A stretch of DNA of 64,000 nucleotides, taken from Erwinia sp050410775 (GTDB lineage Bacteria > Pseudomonadota > Gammaproteobacteria > Enterobacterales > Enterobacteriaceae). The position numbers and the translations under genes were made by a program. The stretch is from assembly GCF_050410775.1 (NCBI RefSeq), contig NZ_CP191229.1. One strand, 5' to 3'. How positions within the stretch are numbered: position 1 is the first letter of the stretch; each line of letters opens with the position of its first letter. This document shows positions 52,238 through 61,550 of this stretch, piece after piece. The notes under the pieces were generated by a model. That model searched no databases and was not told where the DNA came from. It saw only the letters and a program-made list of their open reading frames with translations.

Positions 52238-53839
52238 CTATGGGGTTAAAGCCAAGTCATATTCCCTGCTGGCCTGCGTGGCAACCTGGTCCGGCATATC
52301 TGCGTCGCTAAGTGAAAATTTGCTCACTGCGCCCGTCAGATGCTCTGCCTGTGCTTCAAGTGCTTCTGTGGCTGCTGCCGCTTCCTCTACCAGCGCGGCA
52401 TTCTGTTGTGTAACCTGATCCATCTGGCTGACGGCATCTGCCACCTGCTCAATTCCGCGCCGCTGCTCGTCTGAGGCGGAGGCGATCTCGCCCATAATGT
52501 CGGTGACCCGCGTCACCGAGCGGACAATCTCGTCCATCGTTTCACCCGCTGAGGCGACCAGCACGGAACCCTGACTGACCCGGTTGACTGACTCTTCAAT
52601 CAGCCCTTTAATCTCTTTGGCCGCCTGCGCGCTGCGCTGGGCCAGGCTGCGTACTTCACCCGCGACCACCGCGAACCCTCTTCCCTGCTCGCCGGCGCGG
52701 GCCGCTTCCACGGCCGCGTTCAGCGCCAGAATGTTGGTCTGGAAGGCGATGCCGTCAATGACGCTGGTGATATCGCCAATTTTCTTTGAGCTGCCCGCTA
52801 TCTCATTCATGGTGGCAACGACGTTGCCGGTCAGCGAACCGCCTTTATGCGCCGTGACCGACGCCTCTTTCGCCAGCTGTGACGCCTGCCGGGCGTTTTC
52901 AGCGTTACCGGTTACCGTCGCCGTGAGCTGCTCCATACTCGCCGCCGTTTCCGCCAGTGAAGCCGCCTGCTGCTCCGTACGGGCCGAGAGATCGTTATTG
53001 CCTGAGGCAATTTCCCGAATGCCCGTCTGCATCACCTGACTGCCGTCGCGTACGATGCTGACGGTTTCTGCCAGCGCCTGCTGCATCGCCTTCAGGCTGA
53101 TAAAGAGCTGACTCAGCTCATTACGGCCTTCGGCGACAATCGTTCCGCCAAGGTTGCCCGAGGCGATGCGTTCAAAATGACCGCGCATCAGCGCAAGTGG
53201 AGCGATGACGGCATTACGTACCCATACCATCCCGGCCAGCGCGACAGCCAGTGACAGCACAACGGCTATCAGGAAGATCACTTTTGACTGAGTGTAAAAA
53301 CCGCTGCTCGCTTCGCTGGCGGCCATACGCTCCATGTCGAAGTGCTGCATCCAGCGGCCATACTCGGCCTGAAACTTGTCCTGAACGCCCTGCGTCGGTG
53401 AATCCAGAAAATCCTGTAGCTGATAGTTCTGCAAATAGACAATCAGCTGGGCCAGCTCCCGGGCATAATCGTCATAGACGACTTTGATGCTTTTCTTCAT
53501 TGCCGCATCGGCTACCGGATACGCTTCGAAGGTCTTATAAGCTTTATCGGCAGCATCGAGATCTTCCTGAGCCTTTGTCATCAAACTTGTGACTTTATCG
53601 CGCGGAACGCTAAGCGCAGCGCGTGTTCCGGCCCGGCTCAGCGTCAGGCGCGCGCTCAGCAGAGCGGCCCAGGTCTGACCAAGCGCATCACGCTGCGCAC
53701 CGCTGGCTTCTACCTGATGCATATTGCGCGCATCCTGGCGGAACGAGTTAAACGACAAACCGCTGGCAACAATCTGCATGATGCAAAACAGGCCCAGCAA
53801 AAAAACGATCGTGGTGGAGATGCGAATCCGAGTAAACAT
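52238..53839 (-). CDS. Methyl-accepting chemotaxis protein without NWETF tail
   Basis: A 533-residue transmembrane receptor. TM1 at about 7-28, a periplasmic four-helix sensor domain, TM2 (VIFLIAVVLSLAVALAG), HAMP, and a signalling hairpin with tip GIAFQTNILALNAAVEAARA. The sensor has RLTLSRAGTR, like the amino-acid contacts of Tsr/Tar. The C-terminus ends ASREYDLALTP and lacks NWETF, so it would rely on the other receptor for adaptation. It takes the place of E. coli tap. Start at 53839 chosen (AGGGAGA upstream) over 53869. Confidence 0.92.
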   Translation of the reverse strand: MFTRIRISTTIVFLLGLFCIMQIVASGLSFNSFRQDARNMHQVEASGAQRDALGQTWAALLSARLTLSRAGTRAALSVPRDKVTSLMTKAQEDLDAADKAYKTFEAYPVADAAMKKSIKVVYDDYARELAQLIVYLQNYQLQDFLDSPTQGVQDKFQAEYGRWMQHFDMERMAASEASSGFYTQSKVIFLIAVVLSLAVALAGMVWVRNAVIAPLALMRGHFERIASGNLGGTIVAEGRNELSQLFISLKAMQQALAETVSIVRDGSQVMQTGIREIASGNNDLSARTEQQAASLAETAASMEQLTATVTGNAENARQASQLAKEASVTAHKGGSLTGNVVATMNEIAGSSKKIGDITSVIDGIAFQTNILALNAAVEAARAGEQGRGFAVVAGEVRSLAQRSAQAAKEIKGLIEESVNRVSQGSVLVASAGETMDEIVRSVTRVTDIMGEIASASDEQRRGIEQVADAVSQMDQVTQQNAALVEEAAAATEALEAQAEHLTGAVSKFSLSDADMPDQVATQASREYDLALTP

Positions 53840-53888
53840 CAAAGTCTCCCTGGCAGCAGGCCGCCCCATCCGGGCGGCTAAAAGTCAG

Positions 53889-55556
53889 TTAAAAGGTTTC
53901 CCAGTTATCTTCTGAAGCCGGTGCGGCCAGCGCTTTACGCGAGGCGACCGGCTCGTTTTTTACCGTCTTAATGACATTAACGGCCTGGATGACATTTTCT
54001 TTACGGATTTGAAATACGGCGACAGCCTGGCTCAGCCGGCTAGCCTGTTCTTCAAGCGCAGCAGCGGCGGCAGCGGACTCTTCAACCAGCGAGGCGTTTT
54101 GCTGAGTAACGCGATCCATTTCCGTTACCGCGATGCCTACCTGATCGATACCCCGGCTCTGTTCACCTGAGGCGGAAGCAATTTCCCCCATGATGTCGGT
54201 GACGCGGGTAACTGCGCTGACGATATCGGACATGGTTTCACCCGCGCTCTCCACCAGCACCGAGCCGGTATCGACGCGGGCAACCGAATCTTCAATCAGG
54301 CTTTTAATCTCTTTGGCCGCCTGGGCGCTGCGCTGGGCCAGACTACGAACCTCGCCTGCGACCACGGCAAAGCCGCGTCCCTGCTCGCCTGCACGGGCCG
54401 CTTCCACTGCCGCATTGAGCGCCAGAATATTGGTCTGAAAAGCGATGCCGTCAATAACGCTGGTAATATCCGCAATCTTCTTCGAACTGCCGGCGATATC
54501 GCTCATCGTTTTGACCACGCCATCGACCACTTTGCCGCCTTTCTGTGCGGTCTCGGAGGCGCTGAGCGCCAGCTGAGAGGCCTGACGGGCGTTCTCGGCG
54601 TTCTGCTTAACCGTTGCGGTCAGCTCTTCCATGCTGGCTGCCGTCTGTTCCAGCGAGGCTGCCTGCTGTTCAGTGCGGGAAGAGAGATCGTTGTTACCCG
54701 CGGAGATTTCACTCGCGCCGGTAAAGATAGCGTCGGAGCCATCGCGGACATCGCTGACGGTGCGTACCAGCGCCTGCTGCATTTCGCGCAGGCTCTCCGC
54801 CAGCTGCGTCATTTCACTGCGCCCTTCCACCTCGATGGACTGGGTAAGATCGCCACGGGCGATATGACGGATATGGTCGATGTTGCTTTTCAGCGGACGC
54901 AGCAAAATATTCTGAATACCGCTCCAGGCCAGCGCAATGACGGCCAGGGTGATCAGCGCGACGGCAAACAGTATCCACAGCGTATGCAGATAAGCTTTTT
55001 CGTTGGCTTCCACGCCCTGCGCCGTCAGCTGATTGTTCGTCTCCAGCCATGTGTTGTAGGTTTTTTCGAACTGATTCTGATAACCTTGCGTCGGCTGGGC
55101 GACAAACTCGTCAAACCTGCCGGTTTCCATCATGGCAATCAGTTCGGTGAGGGCGGTATGCAGCTGGTTATAACCCGCGTGCAGCTCCTTCACGTTCTCA
55201 GCCGTTTTCCCTTTTTCAGAAAGGTTGGCATTAAAGATCGCCATCGATTTATCCGCGCGATCCAGCTCTGCTGCAGCTTCCGCCAAAAGCTCCTTCATCG
55301 TTGTGCCGGAACCCGACTGTGTAGCGTCCTGCAAATAACGGATACCGGCACGGTTCAGGGTATTACGCGCCTGCACCAGAGAAACCCATGAGGTGCCCAT
55401 CGCCTGCTGCAAATCCCGCAGCCGCTGGTTAAAGGCGAAATTCTCTTTGTCGTTTTTAACGGTATTAAAGAAAAGACCACCGGTGCCAAGCTGCAAAACC
55501 GCAAACAAAATAAGGACACCGACCAGGCCGGTGACCACTTTCATACGTCTGAACAT
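53889..55556 (-). CDS. Methyl-accepting chemotaxis protein with NWETF tail (Tar/Tsr-like)
   Basis: A 555-residue receptor. TM1 (VVTGLVGVLILFAVLQLG), periplasmic sensor with ARNTLNRAGIR (Tsr/Tar-type Arg residues for amino acid carboxylates), TM2 (LWILFAVALITLAVIALAW), HAMP, conserved signalling tip, and a C-terminal NWETF pentapeptide that tethers CheR and CheB. First gene of the receptor-che operon, driven by a sigma-28 promoter. Ligand cannot be fixed from sequence. Confidence 0.93.
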   Translation of the reverse strand: MFRRMKVVTGLVGVLILFAVLQLGTGGLFFNTVKNDKENFAFNQRLRDLQQAMGTSWVSLVQARNTLNRAGIRYLQDATQSGSGTTMKELLAEAAAELDRADKSMAIFNANLSEKGKTAENVKELHAGYNQLHTALTELIAMMETGRFDEFVAQPTQGYQNQFEKTYNTWLETNNQLTAQGVEANEKAYLHTLWILFAVALITLAVIALAWSGIQNILLRPLKSNIDHIRHIARGDLTQSIEVEGRSEMTQLAESLREMQQALVRTVSDVRDGSDAIFTGASEISAGNNDLSSRTEQQAASLEQTAASMEELTATVKQNAENARQASQLALSASETAQKGGKVVDGVVKTMSDIAGSSKKIADITSVIDGIAFQTNILALNAAVEAARAGEQGRGFAVVAGEVRSLAQRSAQAAKEIKSLIEDSVARVDTGSVLVESAGETMSDIVSAVTRVTDIMGEIASASGEQSRGIDQVGIAVTEMDRVTQQNASLVEESAAAAAALEEQASRLSQAVAVFQIRKENVIQAVNVIKTVKNEPVASRKALAAPASEDNWETF

Positions 55557-55587
55557 ATCTACCTCTGTAAAGGGCTATTTGGCTTTA

Positions 55588-55614
55588 TTATCGGCAGGCT
55601 GAAGGGGATCTTTA
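55588..55614 (-). promoter_or_regulatory. Sigma-28 (FliA) promoter of the receptor-che operon
   Basis: On the minus strand TAAAGATC-N11-GCCGATAA, matching the FliA consensus TAAAGTTT-N11-GCCGATAA with a perfect minus-10, 31 bases upstream of the receptor ATG. The class III flagellar promoter. Confidence 0.9.
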
Positions 55615-55772
55615 TCGGAAATTAAGCGGGTCTCTGGAGGGCGTTTGTCAGCGAATTGAGATCCTGATGGAATATATTTTAACCATGACAGATAGCAACA
55701 TCAGGATGGGGTAAGCGCAGTCGAACGATCGTCAGTCATCCGGGCTGCGGGAAGCGCAACATCCGCGGCGGG

Positions 55773-56987
55773 TTATCCAGGCATCACTACCGTGGACCAT
55801 AACGGTGTTTCAGCCGTGCCGTCACCACTCACAATAAGCTGCGGGGCGCTTTGCGCGACCCCTGCCGCGCAGGCAATGGCCAGCCAGGGTGCAGCCGCGC
55901 CGGGATACCCCAGCGTACGGTCCAGATCGTGCAGATCCCGGCCTGGATTTATCGGGAGCGATAAAGCCGTTAACTCAATGGCAATGGCTTTATGCCAGCT
56001 CGCCTCAACGCCTACCAGCCAGCCAGTGGTTACCGCGTCTGCGCTAACGGGCACCCATCCCAGAGACTGCGCCAGCGCATAGCGTAAATCCTGAGTAGTT
56101 GTTTGATGAGCCTGCTCCGGACGGTGCAGCCCGGCCAGCGGCCTTAATCCGGTTGTTATCTCAGCATTTCCCAGCAATAGCCCCACAACGGCTTCCGCAG
56201 AATGTTCCGGCTGTTCCGGGTCAATCTGGAATGCCACAACCAGTAGCAGCGCCCGTTCGTGGCTGTGCGCATCCAGCCAGTTATCCACCGCTGCAAGTCC
56301 ATTACCTGTAACGGGCGTAACCGGCTGCCGGATACCGCTTGCCTGCCAGCACGCCTGCCAGACGGCCTGACGCTGGCTTTCCGTTAAGCTGCCACTGCTT
56401 TCCAGCAGTAATGCCAGCGGCATATCCGCAGGCACGCTTGCCAGCAGGAGGCTCAACTCCGCCAGAGTCTGGCCGAGTATTCTGCTCAACAGCTGTTCAG
56501 GCGTTTCGTCTGCCATTCTCATTAACCGACTGTGCCGCACGCCTTCTTCACTGTGCCAGCTGGCCTGGGTTTTGATAGCCTGAACGTTTTGCTGAAAAGC
56601 CTTCCATTGTTGCTGACCATCACTGTCGGGTGGTTCACGTAGCGCGCTATGCAGGCTATACCCCAGCACCTGCAACGATCGTTGTCCCCGGCGCATTTCC
56701 TGCTGAACGGTCTGTTCACGCAACTCATTCCAGCGAGCGGCCGTAACTTTCTGGCCCCAAAACCAGAGCAGCCGAATTATCAGTAAAGCAAGCCAGAGAA
56801 ACAGCGGAAAAGTCAGGACCGTTTGACAAAAGTTTTTAACCGTTATGTCTGAAGTTAGCTTATCGCTGAATATCGCGAAGAGTGATGCTGCCGCCAGCTC
56901 AGTCAGCAGTAACAGCAGCCATACCCTACCTTCAGGCGGGGCGGGCTGACGGGCGGGAGCCGGAATGCGCTTTAGGTTAACGGCCAT
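55773..56987 (-). CDS. T6SS-island inner-membrane protein of unknown function
   Basis: A 404-residue protein with two membrane segments near the N-terminus (about 22-40 and 57-77) and a ~325-residue soluble domain containing SGSLTESQRQAVWQACWQ and GLRPLAGLHRPEQ. The start at 56987 follows the PAAR stop by two bases; an in-frame start at 57044 would lie inside the PAAR gene. It ends the T6SS module and could be a membrane accessory or adaptor for the PAAR/VgrG cargo; I do not recognise a named family. Confidence 0.75.
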   Translation of the reverse strand: MAVNLKRIPAPARQPAPPEGRVWLLLLLTELAAASLFAIFSDKLTSDITVKNFCQTVLTFPLFLWLALLIIRLLWFWGQKVTAARWNELREQTVQQEMRRGQRSLQVLGYSLHSALREPPDSDGQQQWKAFQQNVQAIKTQASWHSEEGVRHSRLMRMADETPEQLLSRILGQTLAELSLLLASVPADMPLALLLESSGSLTESQRQAVWQACWQASGIRQPVTPVTGNGLAAVDNWLDAHSHERALLLVVAFQIDPEQPEHSAEAVVGLLLGNAEITTGLRPLAGLHRPEQAHQTTTQDLRYALAQSLGWVPVSADAVTTGWLVGVEASWHKAIAIELTALSLPINPGRDLHDLDRTLGYPGAAAPWLAIACAAGVAQSAPQLIVSGDGTAETPLWSTVVMPG

Positions 56988-56989
56988 AT

Positions 56990-57253
56990 TCAGTCCGCCT
57001 TCGCATGCGGCAGGCTTGAAATCAGCACGCAGCCGCAGGCGCATTGATGACCATTAAAGGCAACCGGGATGCCATGGTCTCTGAACCCAGAATAGGCTTC
57101 TGCTATAACATTCTGTCCATGCCCCGGAAGCGGGCAACTGACCGGATCGCCAAGCCTTGCCACGCCTCTCCCCTCAAAACTCATGGTAGTGGAACCGCTA
57201 AGCACGGTGCCGCCGCCGGTATGCGTATCGCCTGTACGAATAATCCCTTTCAT
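56990..57253 (-). CDS. PAAR-domain T6SS spike-tip protein
   Basis: An 87-residue PAAR protein that caps the VgrG spike. Repeats such as RTGDTHTGGGTVLSGS, ARLGDPVSCPLPGH and GIPVAFNGHQCACGC hold the metal-binding His and Cys. No C-terminal toxin extension; the effector is the separate Tle5 protein. Confidence 0.93.
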   Translation of the reverse strand: MKGIIRTGDTHTGGGTVLSGSTTMSFEGRGVARLGDPVSCPLPGHGQNVIAEAYSGFRDHGIPVAFNGHQCACGCVLISSLPHAKAD

Positions 57254-57267
57254 TATTTCTCTCCTTA

Positions 57268-58344
57268 TTAGTTTACCGATCTGCTGTCTTCCGGTTTTTT
57301 TTGCCTGCCCGTGGCCGGGTCGAGCTTTTTCTCCCGCGCCAGCCGCTCAATAAGCGCCGCGTCCGGCTCCGGCGGCGCGATATTTGCCTCGCGCGCCTCC
57401 AGCCATTTTAATTTACCGTCCCACTCCGGCAGCTCCGCGGGCGGCAGCGGCACGATTTCGTTGATTTCAGGGACCGTGGGATGGGCGTAGGAGTAATTAG
57501 CCAGGATACGCCAGATTTTTTCATAGCGCCGGGCGCGCTCCGGATCTTTTTGCTGCCCGAGGTAATCCAGAGTATTACTGGGTTCAGGCCCTTGAAATGC
57601 ATCACTTAACCAGCCAGCTGATGCTTCATTTCCTGCGGCCACTCCCAGCTGAAACATTTCCAGCGCCTCCCGGTAGCGCTTATCTGACTGAAAATAGAGC
57701 CCCAAAGAAATTGCTGCCTCGCCCTCGCCCTGCTCCGCGGCACAGCGATGCATCTGTAAGGCAATTTCCGGTGCCCTATCGGCAGGTGCCAGTTTGTCGC
57801 CCACATAAGCCTGCGCCTGGGCGTTACCTTCGTCCGCCGCCTTACGAAAATAGCGCAGCGCCATCTCCGGATCCTGCTTCAGCCCCGCCCCGCCGTGCTG
57901 CAGATAGAGCGCGATAAAGTAGTAACCGGTGGCCACGCCCTCATCAATCAGCCGCTCGCTCAGCCGCAGCCGCTCCGCGCTGCTGAGGTGGTACTGGCCC
58001 CGCAGCGCGCCGTTCTGCAGGTTAATGGCCGCCTTCACGTGGCCGTTTTCTGCCGCGATGCGGTAGAGCCTGGCGCTCTCTGCATCCACCGCCTTATCCC
58101 GCTTCAGCTGATTATTGACCTGCAGCCAGCGCGCGTACTTAAACAGCCTGTCCGTGTCTGCCGTGGGTTCGGGCAGGGTTTCATATTTGCAGGTAAACGC
58201 CAGTTTGGCGTTGATTTCAGCAAGCGGGTTTACGGTAACCTCCTTATTAACAACGGCGGGGGTGCTGCCCCCGTCACAGCCCGCCAGCAGCAGGACACAC
58301 AACAGCGGCCACAGCCGCTTTAATCCCTCGTCCATAATTTGCAT
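57268..58344 (-). CDS. Sel1-repeat lipoprotein, probable Tle5 immunity protein (short copy)
   Basis: A 358-residue lipoprotein with signal peptide ending LLLAGC; Asp after the lipid Cys predicts retention on the periplasmic face of the inner membrane. Sel1-like repeats run about residues 75-260 (ESARLYRIAAENGHVKAAI, PEMALRYFRKAADEGNAQA, REALEMFQLGVAAGNEAS). A tandem paralogue of 58387-59676, ~97% identical over long stretches but with a divergent patch at about 195-275 and without the paralogue's C-terminal domain. Position after a Tle5 gene points to immunity against phospholipase D. Confidence 0.85.
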   Translation of the reverse strand: MQIMDEGLKRLWPLLCVLLLAGCDGGSTPAVVNKEVTVNPLAEINAKLAFTCKYETLPEPTADTDRLFKYARWLQVNNQLKRDKAVDAESARLYRIAAENGHVKAAINLQNGALRGQYHLSSAERLRLSERLIDEGVATGYYFIALYLQHGGAGLKQDPEMALRYFRKAADEGNAQAQAYVGDKLAPADRAPEIALQMHRCAAEQGEGEAAISLGLYFQSDKRYREALEMFQLGVAAGNEASAGWLSDAFQGPEPSNTLDYLGQQKDPERARRYEKIWRILANYSYAHPTVPEINEIVPLPPAELPEWDGKLKWLEAREANIAPPEPDAALIERLAREKKLDPATGRQKKPEDSRSVN

Positions 58345-58386
58345 CGCTCATTCCCTTACCTGACCTGCACGGCATGGTTTTACCAG

Positions 58387-59676
58387 TCACGCCTCGCCGA
58401 CAAAACGCCACTCCACCCGCTGCTCTTCGGTAATGATTTTTACATCCAGCGGCCACGGCCGGTGACGGTAGTGAGTCACCGTATCGGTGGGCATGATGTC
58501 GCCCTCACGGAAAAAGTGTACCGTCTGTCCGTAGCTGCCTGTACCTCTGTACGGCAGATAGCGGAGCTGCCAGTAACCGCCCTTCGGGCACGGCTCGCCG
58601 CTGTGGCACCGCAGCTGCGCCACGGTGTCCTTTTCAAACCAGGGCGACTCCGGCAGCGGCCTCCCCGTCGCCGGGTTCAGCTTTTTCTCCCGCGCCAGCT
58701 GCGCTATCAGCGCCGCGTCCGGCTCTGGCGGCGCGATATTCGCCTCGCGCGCCTCCAGCCACTTTAATTTGCCGTCCCACTCCGGCAGCTCCGCGGGCGG
58801 CAGCGGCACGATTTCGTTGATTTCAGGGACCGTGGGATGGGCGTAGGAGTAGTTCCCCAGTACGTCGCCTATCTGCTCATAGCGCCGGGCGCGCTCCGGA
58901 TCTTTCTGCTGGCCAAGATAGTACAGCTGATTATCAGGTTCAGGCCCGTCAAACCCATGCTCTAAAAAACTGGCGGAGCTGGAGTCACCCGCGGCAACAC
59001 CTAACTGAAATGCTTCCATCGCCTCCTGATAGCGCTCATGTCCCGCTAAATTAACCCCAAGTTTGCTGGCAGCATCACCTTCACCCTGTTCGGCAGCGCA
59101 GCGGCGCATCTGCCGCGCCACTTCCGGAGCCATATTACCCGGTGCAAGTTTGTCGCCCACATAAGCCTGCGCCTGGGCATTCCCTTCATCCGCCGCCTTG
59201 CGGAAGTAGCGCAGCGCCATCTCCGGATCCTGCTTCAGTCCCGCCCCGCCATGCTGCAGATAGAGCGCGATAAAGTAGTAACCGGTGGCCACGCCCTCAT
59301 CAATCAGCCGCTCGCTCAGCCGCAGCCGCTCCGCGCTGCTGAGGTGGTACTGGCCCCGCAGCGCGCCGTTCTGCAGGTTAATGGCCGCCTTCACATGGCC
59401 GTTTTCTGCCGCGATGCGGTAGAGCCTGGCGCTCTCTGCGTCCACCGCCTTGTCCCGCTTCAGCTGGTTATTGACCTGCAGCCAGCGCGCGTACTTAAAC
59501 AGCCTGTCCGGGTCTGCTGTGAGTTCGGGCAGGGTTTCATATTTGCAGGTAAAAGCCAGCCGGGTCTTGATTTCAGAAAGCGGATTCACCGTAACCTCCT
59601 TATTAACAGTGGTTGGGGCGCTCGCCCCGTCGCAGCCCGCCAGCAGCAGGCCGCACAGAAGTATCAGCCGGCGCAT
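58387..59676 (-). CDS. Sel1-repeat lipoprotein, probable Tle5 immunity protein (long copy)
   Basis: A 429-residue lipoprotein (MRRLILLCGLLLAGC, Asp at +2, inner-membrane retained). Sel1-like repeats as in the short copy, then a C-terminal domain absent from it (about residues 345-429, with two Cys in QLRCHSGEPC and WPLDVKIITEEQRVEW). The gene starts on the last base of the tle5 stop (TGATG), so it is translationally coupled to the toxin, as expected for the cognate immunity gene. Confidence 0.87.
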   Translation of the reverse strand: MRRLILLCGLLLAGCDGASAPTTVNKEVTVNPLSEIKTRLAFTCKYETLPELTADPDRLFKYARWLQVNNQLKRDKAVDAESARLYRIAAENGHVKAAINLQNGALRGQYHLSSAERLRLSERLIDEGVATGYYFIALYLQHGGAGLKQDPEMALRYFRKAADEGNAQAQAYVGDKLAPGNMAPEVARQMRRCAAEQGEGDAASKLGVNLAGHERYQEAMEAFQLGVAAGDSSSASFLEHGFDGPEPDNQLYYLGQQKDPERARRYEQIGDVLGNYSYAHPTVPEINEIVPLPPAELPEWDGKLKWLEAREANIAPPEPDAALIAQLAREKKLNPATGRPLPESPWFEKDTVAQLRCHSGEPCPKGGYWQLRYLPYRGTGSYGQTVHFFREGDIMPTDTVTHYRHRPWPLDVKIITEEQRVEWRFVGEA

Positions 59677-61550
59677 CAGTCCAGATCCTTTAAGATGGGT
59701 TTGTCGTAGTTAAATTTAATCAGCGGCGCAATCGGGGATTTTTTATTTTTTCCTTCACTATCCCCTTGTTGGTTATCTTCATTTTTTTTAAGGATATCCT
59801 CCCAGGCTTTAAAAGCCTTTTCAGCATTATCCTGCACCCCCTGTCCGGCCGTATGCAGATCCCACAGCCGCCGCCGCAGCGTGCGCGTCTCACTGGCCCA
59901 CTCGTGGGCAATATTCATTTCGCTGTCCACTTGCATACTCCGGGTGTTGATATTCGCCGAGCCGTGCGTGGTGAACATATCGTTCACTATCATAAGCTTG
60001 GAGTGAACATACACCGGCATCCAGCTGTGCGGCGGCGAGTCCGGCGCCACCAGCGAGCAGATATGCACCTTCAGCCCCGGCCGGCTTTCCGGCAGGATTG
60101 TTTCCTCCTTAATTTCCTGAACTCTTCTGTCGAATTCTGCCTGACGCGCCAGCCCCTCCTGCGCCGCAGCCGCCGTGTAGGGCGGATAGTTCACATTCCC
60201 CATTTCTTCCCTGAGCTGTTTAATCCGCAGTAGCCGCGTCACTTCCGGAATGGTGTTGGCGCGGCCCAGGCTTGCCAGCATCCGCTGGGTGTTGACCGTG
60301 CCCGACCCCATGCCCTCATCCGTCGCGTTGGTCACCACAAACAGGTGCAGCGCACCGTGTTTACCCGGATCGCGTCCCGCCCGCGTCTGCGCCTCCGCCG
60401 CCTTCAGTATCGCCTCCGCCAGCGGCGGCCAGCGAAAGTACTGATTCTCGATATAGATAAACTGCGTTGCGTTGTTCACCGCGTTCAGGTAAAGCTTTTC
60501 GATATCGCGCTTCCTCTCCTGCGCCTGGGTGCGCAGCAGCTGCGCCATCAGCGGCCTGCCGTGGCCCGCGCGCGGCCTGAGCTGTACGGCCACCTCTTTC
60601 GCCCTGCGCAGCGCCAGCAGATCCTGCCCGGTTTCCCTTTTCCAGGCGGTGGCGAAGTTTTCATGCAGATGCTCCAGAATGGGGCCGGTCACCTGACAGG
60701 AGATATCCTGGCGGGGCCAGTGACCGCGCGGCCCCCGGTCGGGCGCGGGCTTGTCCCGGCCCCGGTACTTCGCCGAATGCGCGTCCGTATCCCAGTATTC
60801 ATCCAGCATGTTGTGGCCCATCACAAAGCCCACCGCGTGCTCCGGCAGCTCATAGTCCACCAGCACGGTTTTCTGATGGTGCGTGGGGAAAGCCGCCATG
60901 GTGCCGACGGCGCCGGCGCTGAGCTCCCGGTCCAGCGCCTCTCTGGCCACCTGGTAAGCCAGCTCGGTACGGTCACTCGTATCAAACCCGCGGCTGACAA
61001 ACAGGGGAGAATGCGAACGCAGCCAGGCATTACGGATACCGGCCTGCACAACAATGCCCATCGCGCCGGTGGCCATATCGCGCGCCTCACCGGTCAGCGA
61101 ATTATCCGCAAACCACCGGCGATCGTAAGCATACTGCTTTTCGGTGGCGCTCTGCCCGGCCCGGTCCATGATGCGCACTGCATCCTTGCCGGGCAGGTTA
61201 GCCTCGCCGATCACCCCCGCCGAGTTGAAAAGGATTTTCCAGCCGAGGATGCGCACCTGCACCTTTTTTTCCTGCGCCAGCCGGCAGAGCAGCTCGCCAA
61301 TACAAGGCGCCTTTCCGTCGCGAATAAAGTACATCGAGGGCTGGAAGCCCCAGCAGATAATATCCACGGACTTTCTGGCACGGGCGATGGCGTGATGCAC
61401 TGCGGCAAAGGCTTCCTCACCGTTCACCAGCGGCCGCCAGGTTGCCTGCACGGGCGGATACTCCGTGTGCTGGACAAACCAGGGCGGGGTGATGATGCAC
61501 TGGCTGGTCACGTTCAGCGCGATGGGCACTACAATATCAGTCTGGTTCAT
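59676..61550 (-). CDS. Tle5-family T6SS phospholipase D effector
   Basis: A 624-residue phospholipase D superfamily protein (Tle5, as PldA/PldB of Pseudomonas). Two HKD motifs: HHQKTVLVDYE near residue 225 and VHSKLMIVNDMF near 515, each with a following G-S/N context (GHNMLDEYWD, HGSANINTRS). No signal peptide, so it needs T6SS delivery, presumably on the VgrG encoded just upstream, whose gene overlaps it by 14 bases. Target would be phosphatidylethanolamine of rival membranes. Confidence 0.9.
   Translation of the reverse strand: MNQTDIVVPIALNVTSQCIITPPWFVQHTEYPPVQATWRPLVNGEEAFAAVHHAIARARKSVDIICWGFQPSMYFIRDGKAPCIGELLCRLAQEKKVQVRILGWKILFNSAGVIGEANLPGKDAVRIMDRAGQSATEKQYAYDRRWFADNSLTGEARDMATGAMGIVVQAGIRNAWLRSHSPLFVSRGFDTSDRTELAYQVAREALDRELSAGAVGTMAAFPTHHQKTVLVDYELPEHAVGFVMGHNMLDEYWDTDAHSAKYRGRDKPAPDRGPRGHWPRQDISCQVTGPILEHLHENFATAWKRETGQDLLALRRAKEVAVQLRPRAGHGRPLMAQLLRTQAQERKRDIEKLYLNAVNNATQFIYIENQYFRWPPLAEAILKAAEAQTRAGRDPGKHGALHLFVVTNATDEGMGSGTVNTQRMLASLGRANTIPEVTRLLRIKQLREEMGNVNYPPYTAAAAQEGLARQAEFDRRVQEIKEETILPESRPGLKVHICSLVAPDSPPHSWMPVYVHSKLMIVNDMFTTHGSANINTRSMQVDSEMNIAHEWASETRTLRRRLWDLHTAGQGVQDNAEKAFKAWEDILKKNEDNQQGDSEGKNKKSPIAPLIKFNYDKPILKDLD

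Noticed and set aside
55661..55707. Inverted repeat ATCCTGATG ... CATCAGGAT downstream of the T6SS island
   Set aside because: Nine-bp arms separated by 29 bases and no T-tract; could be chance or a weak operator, too little to annotate.
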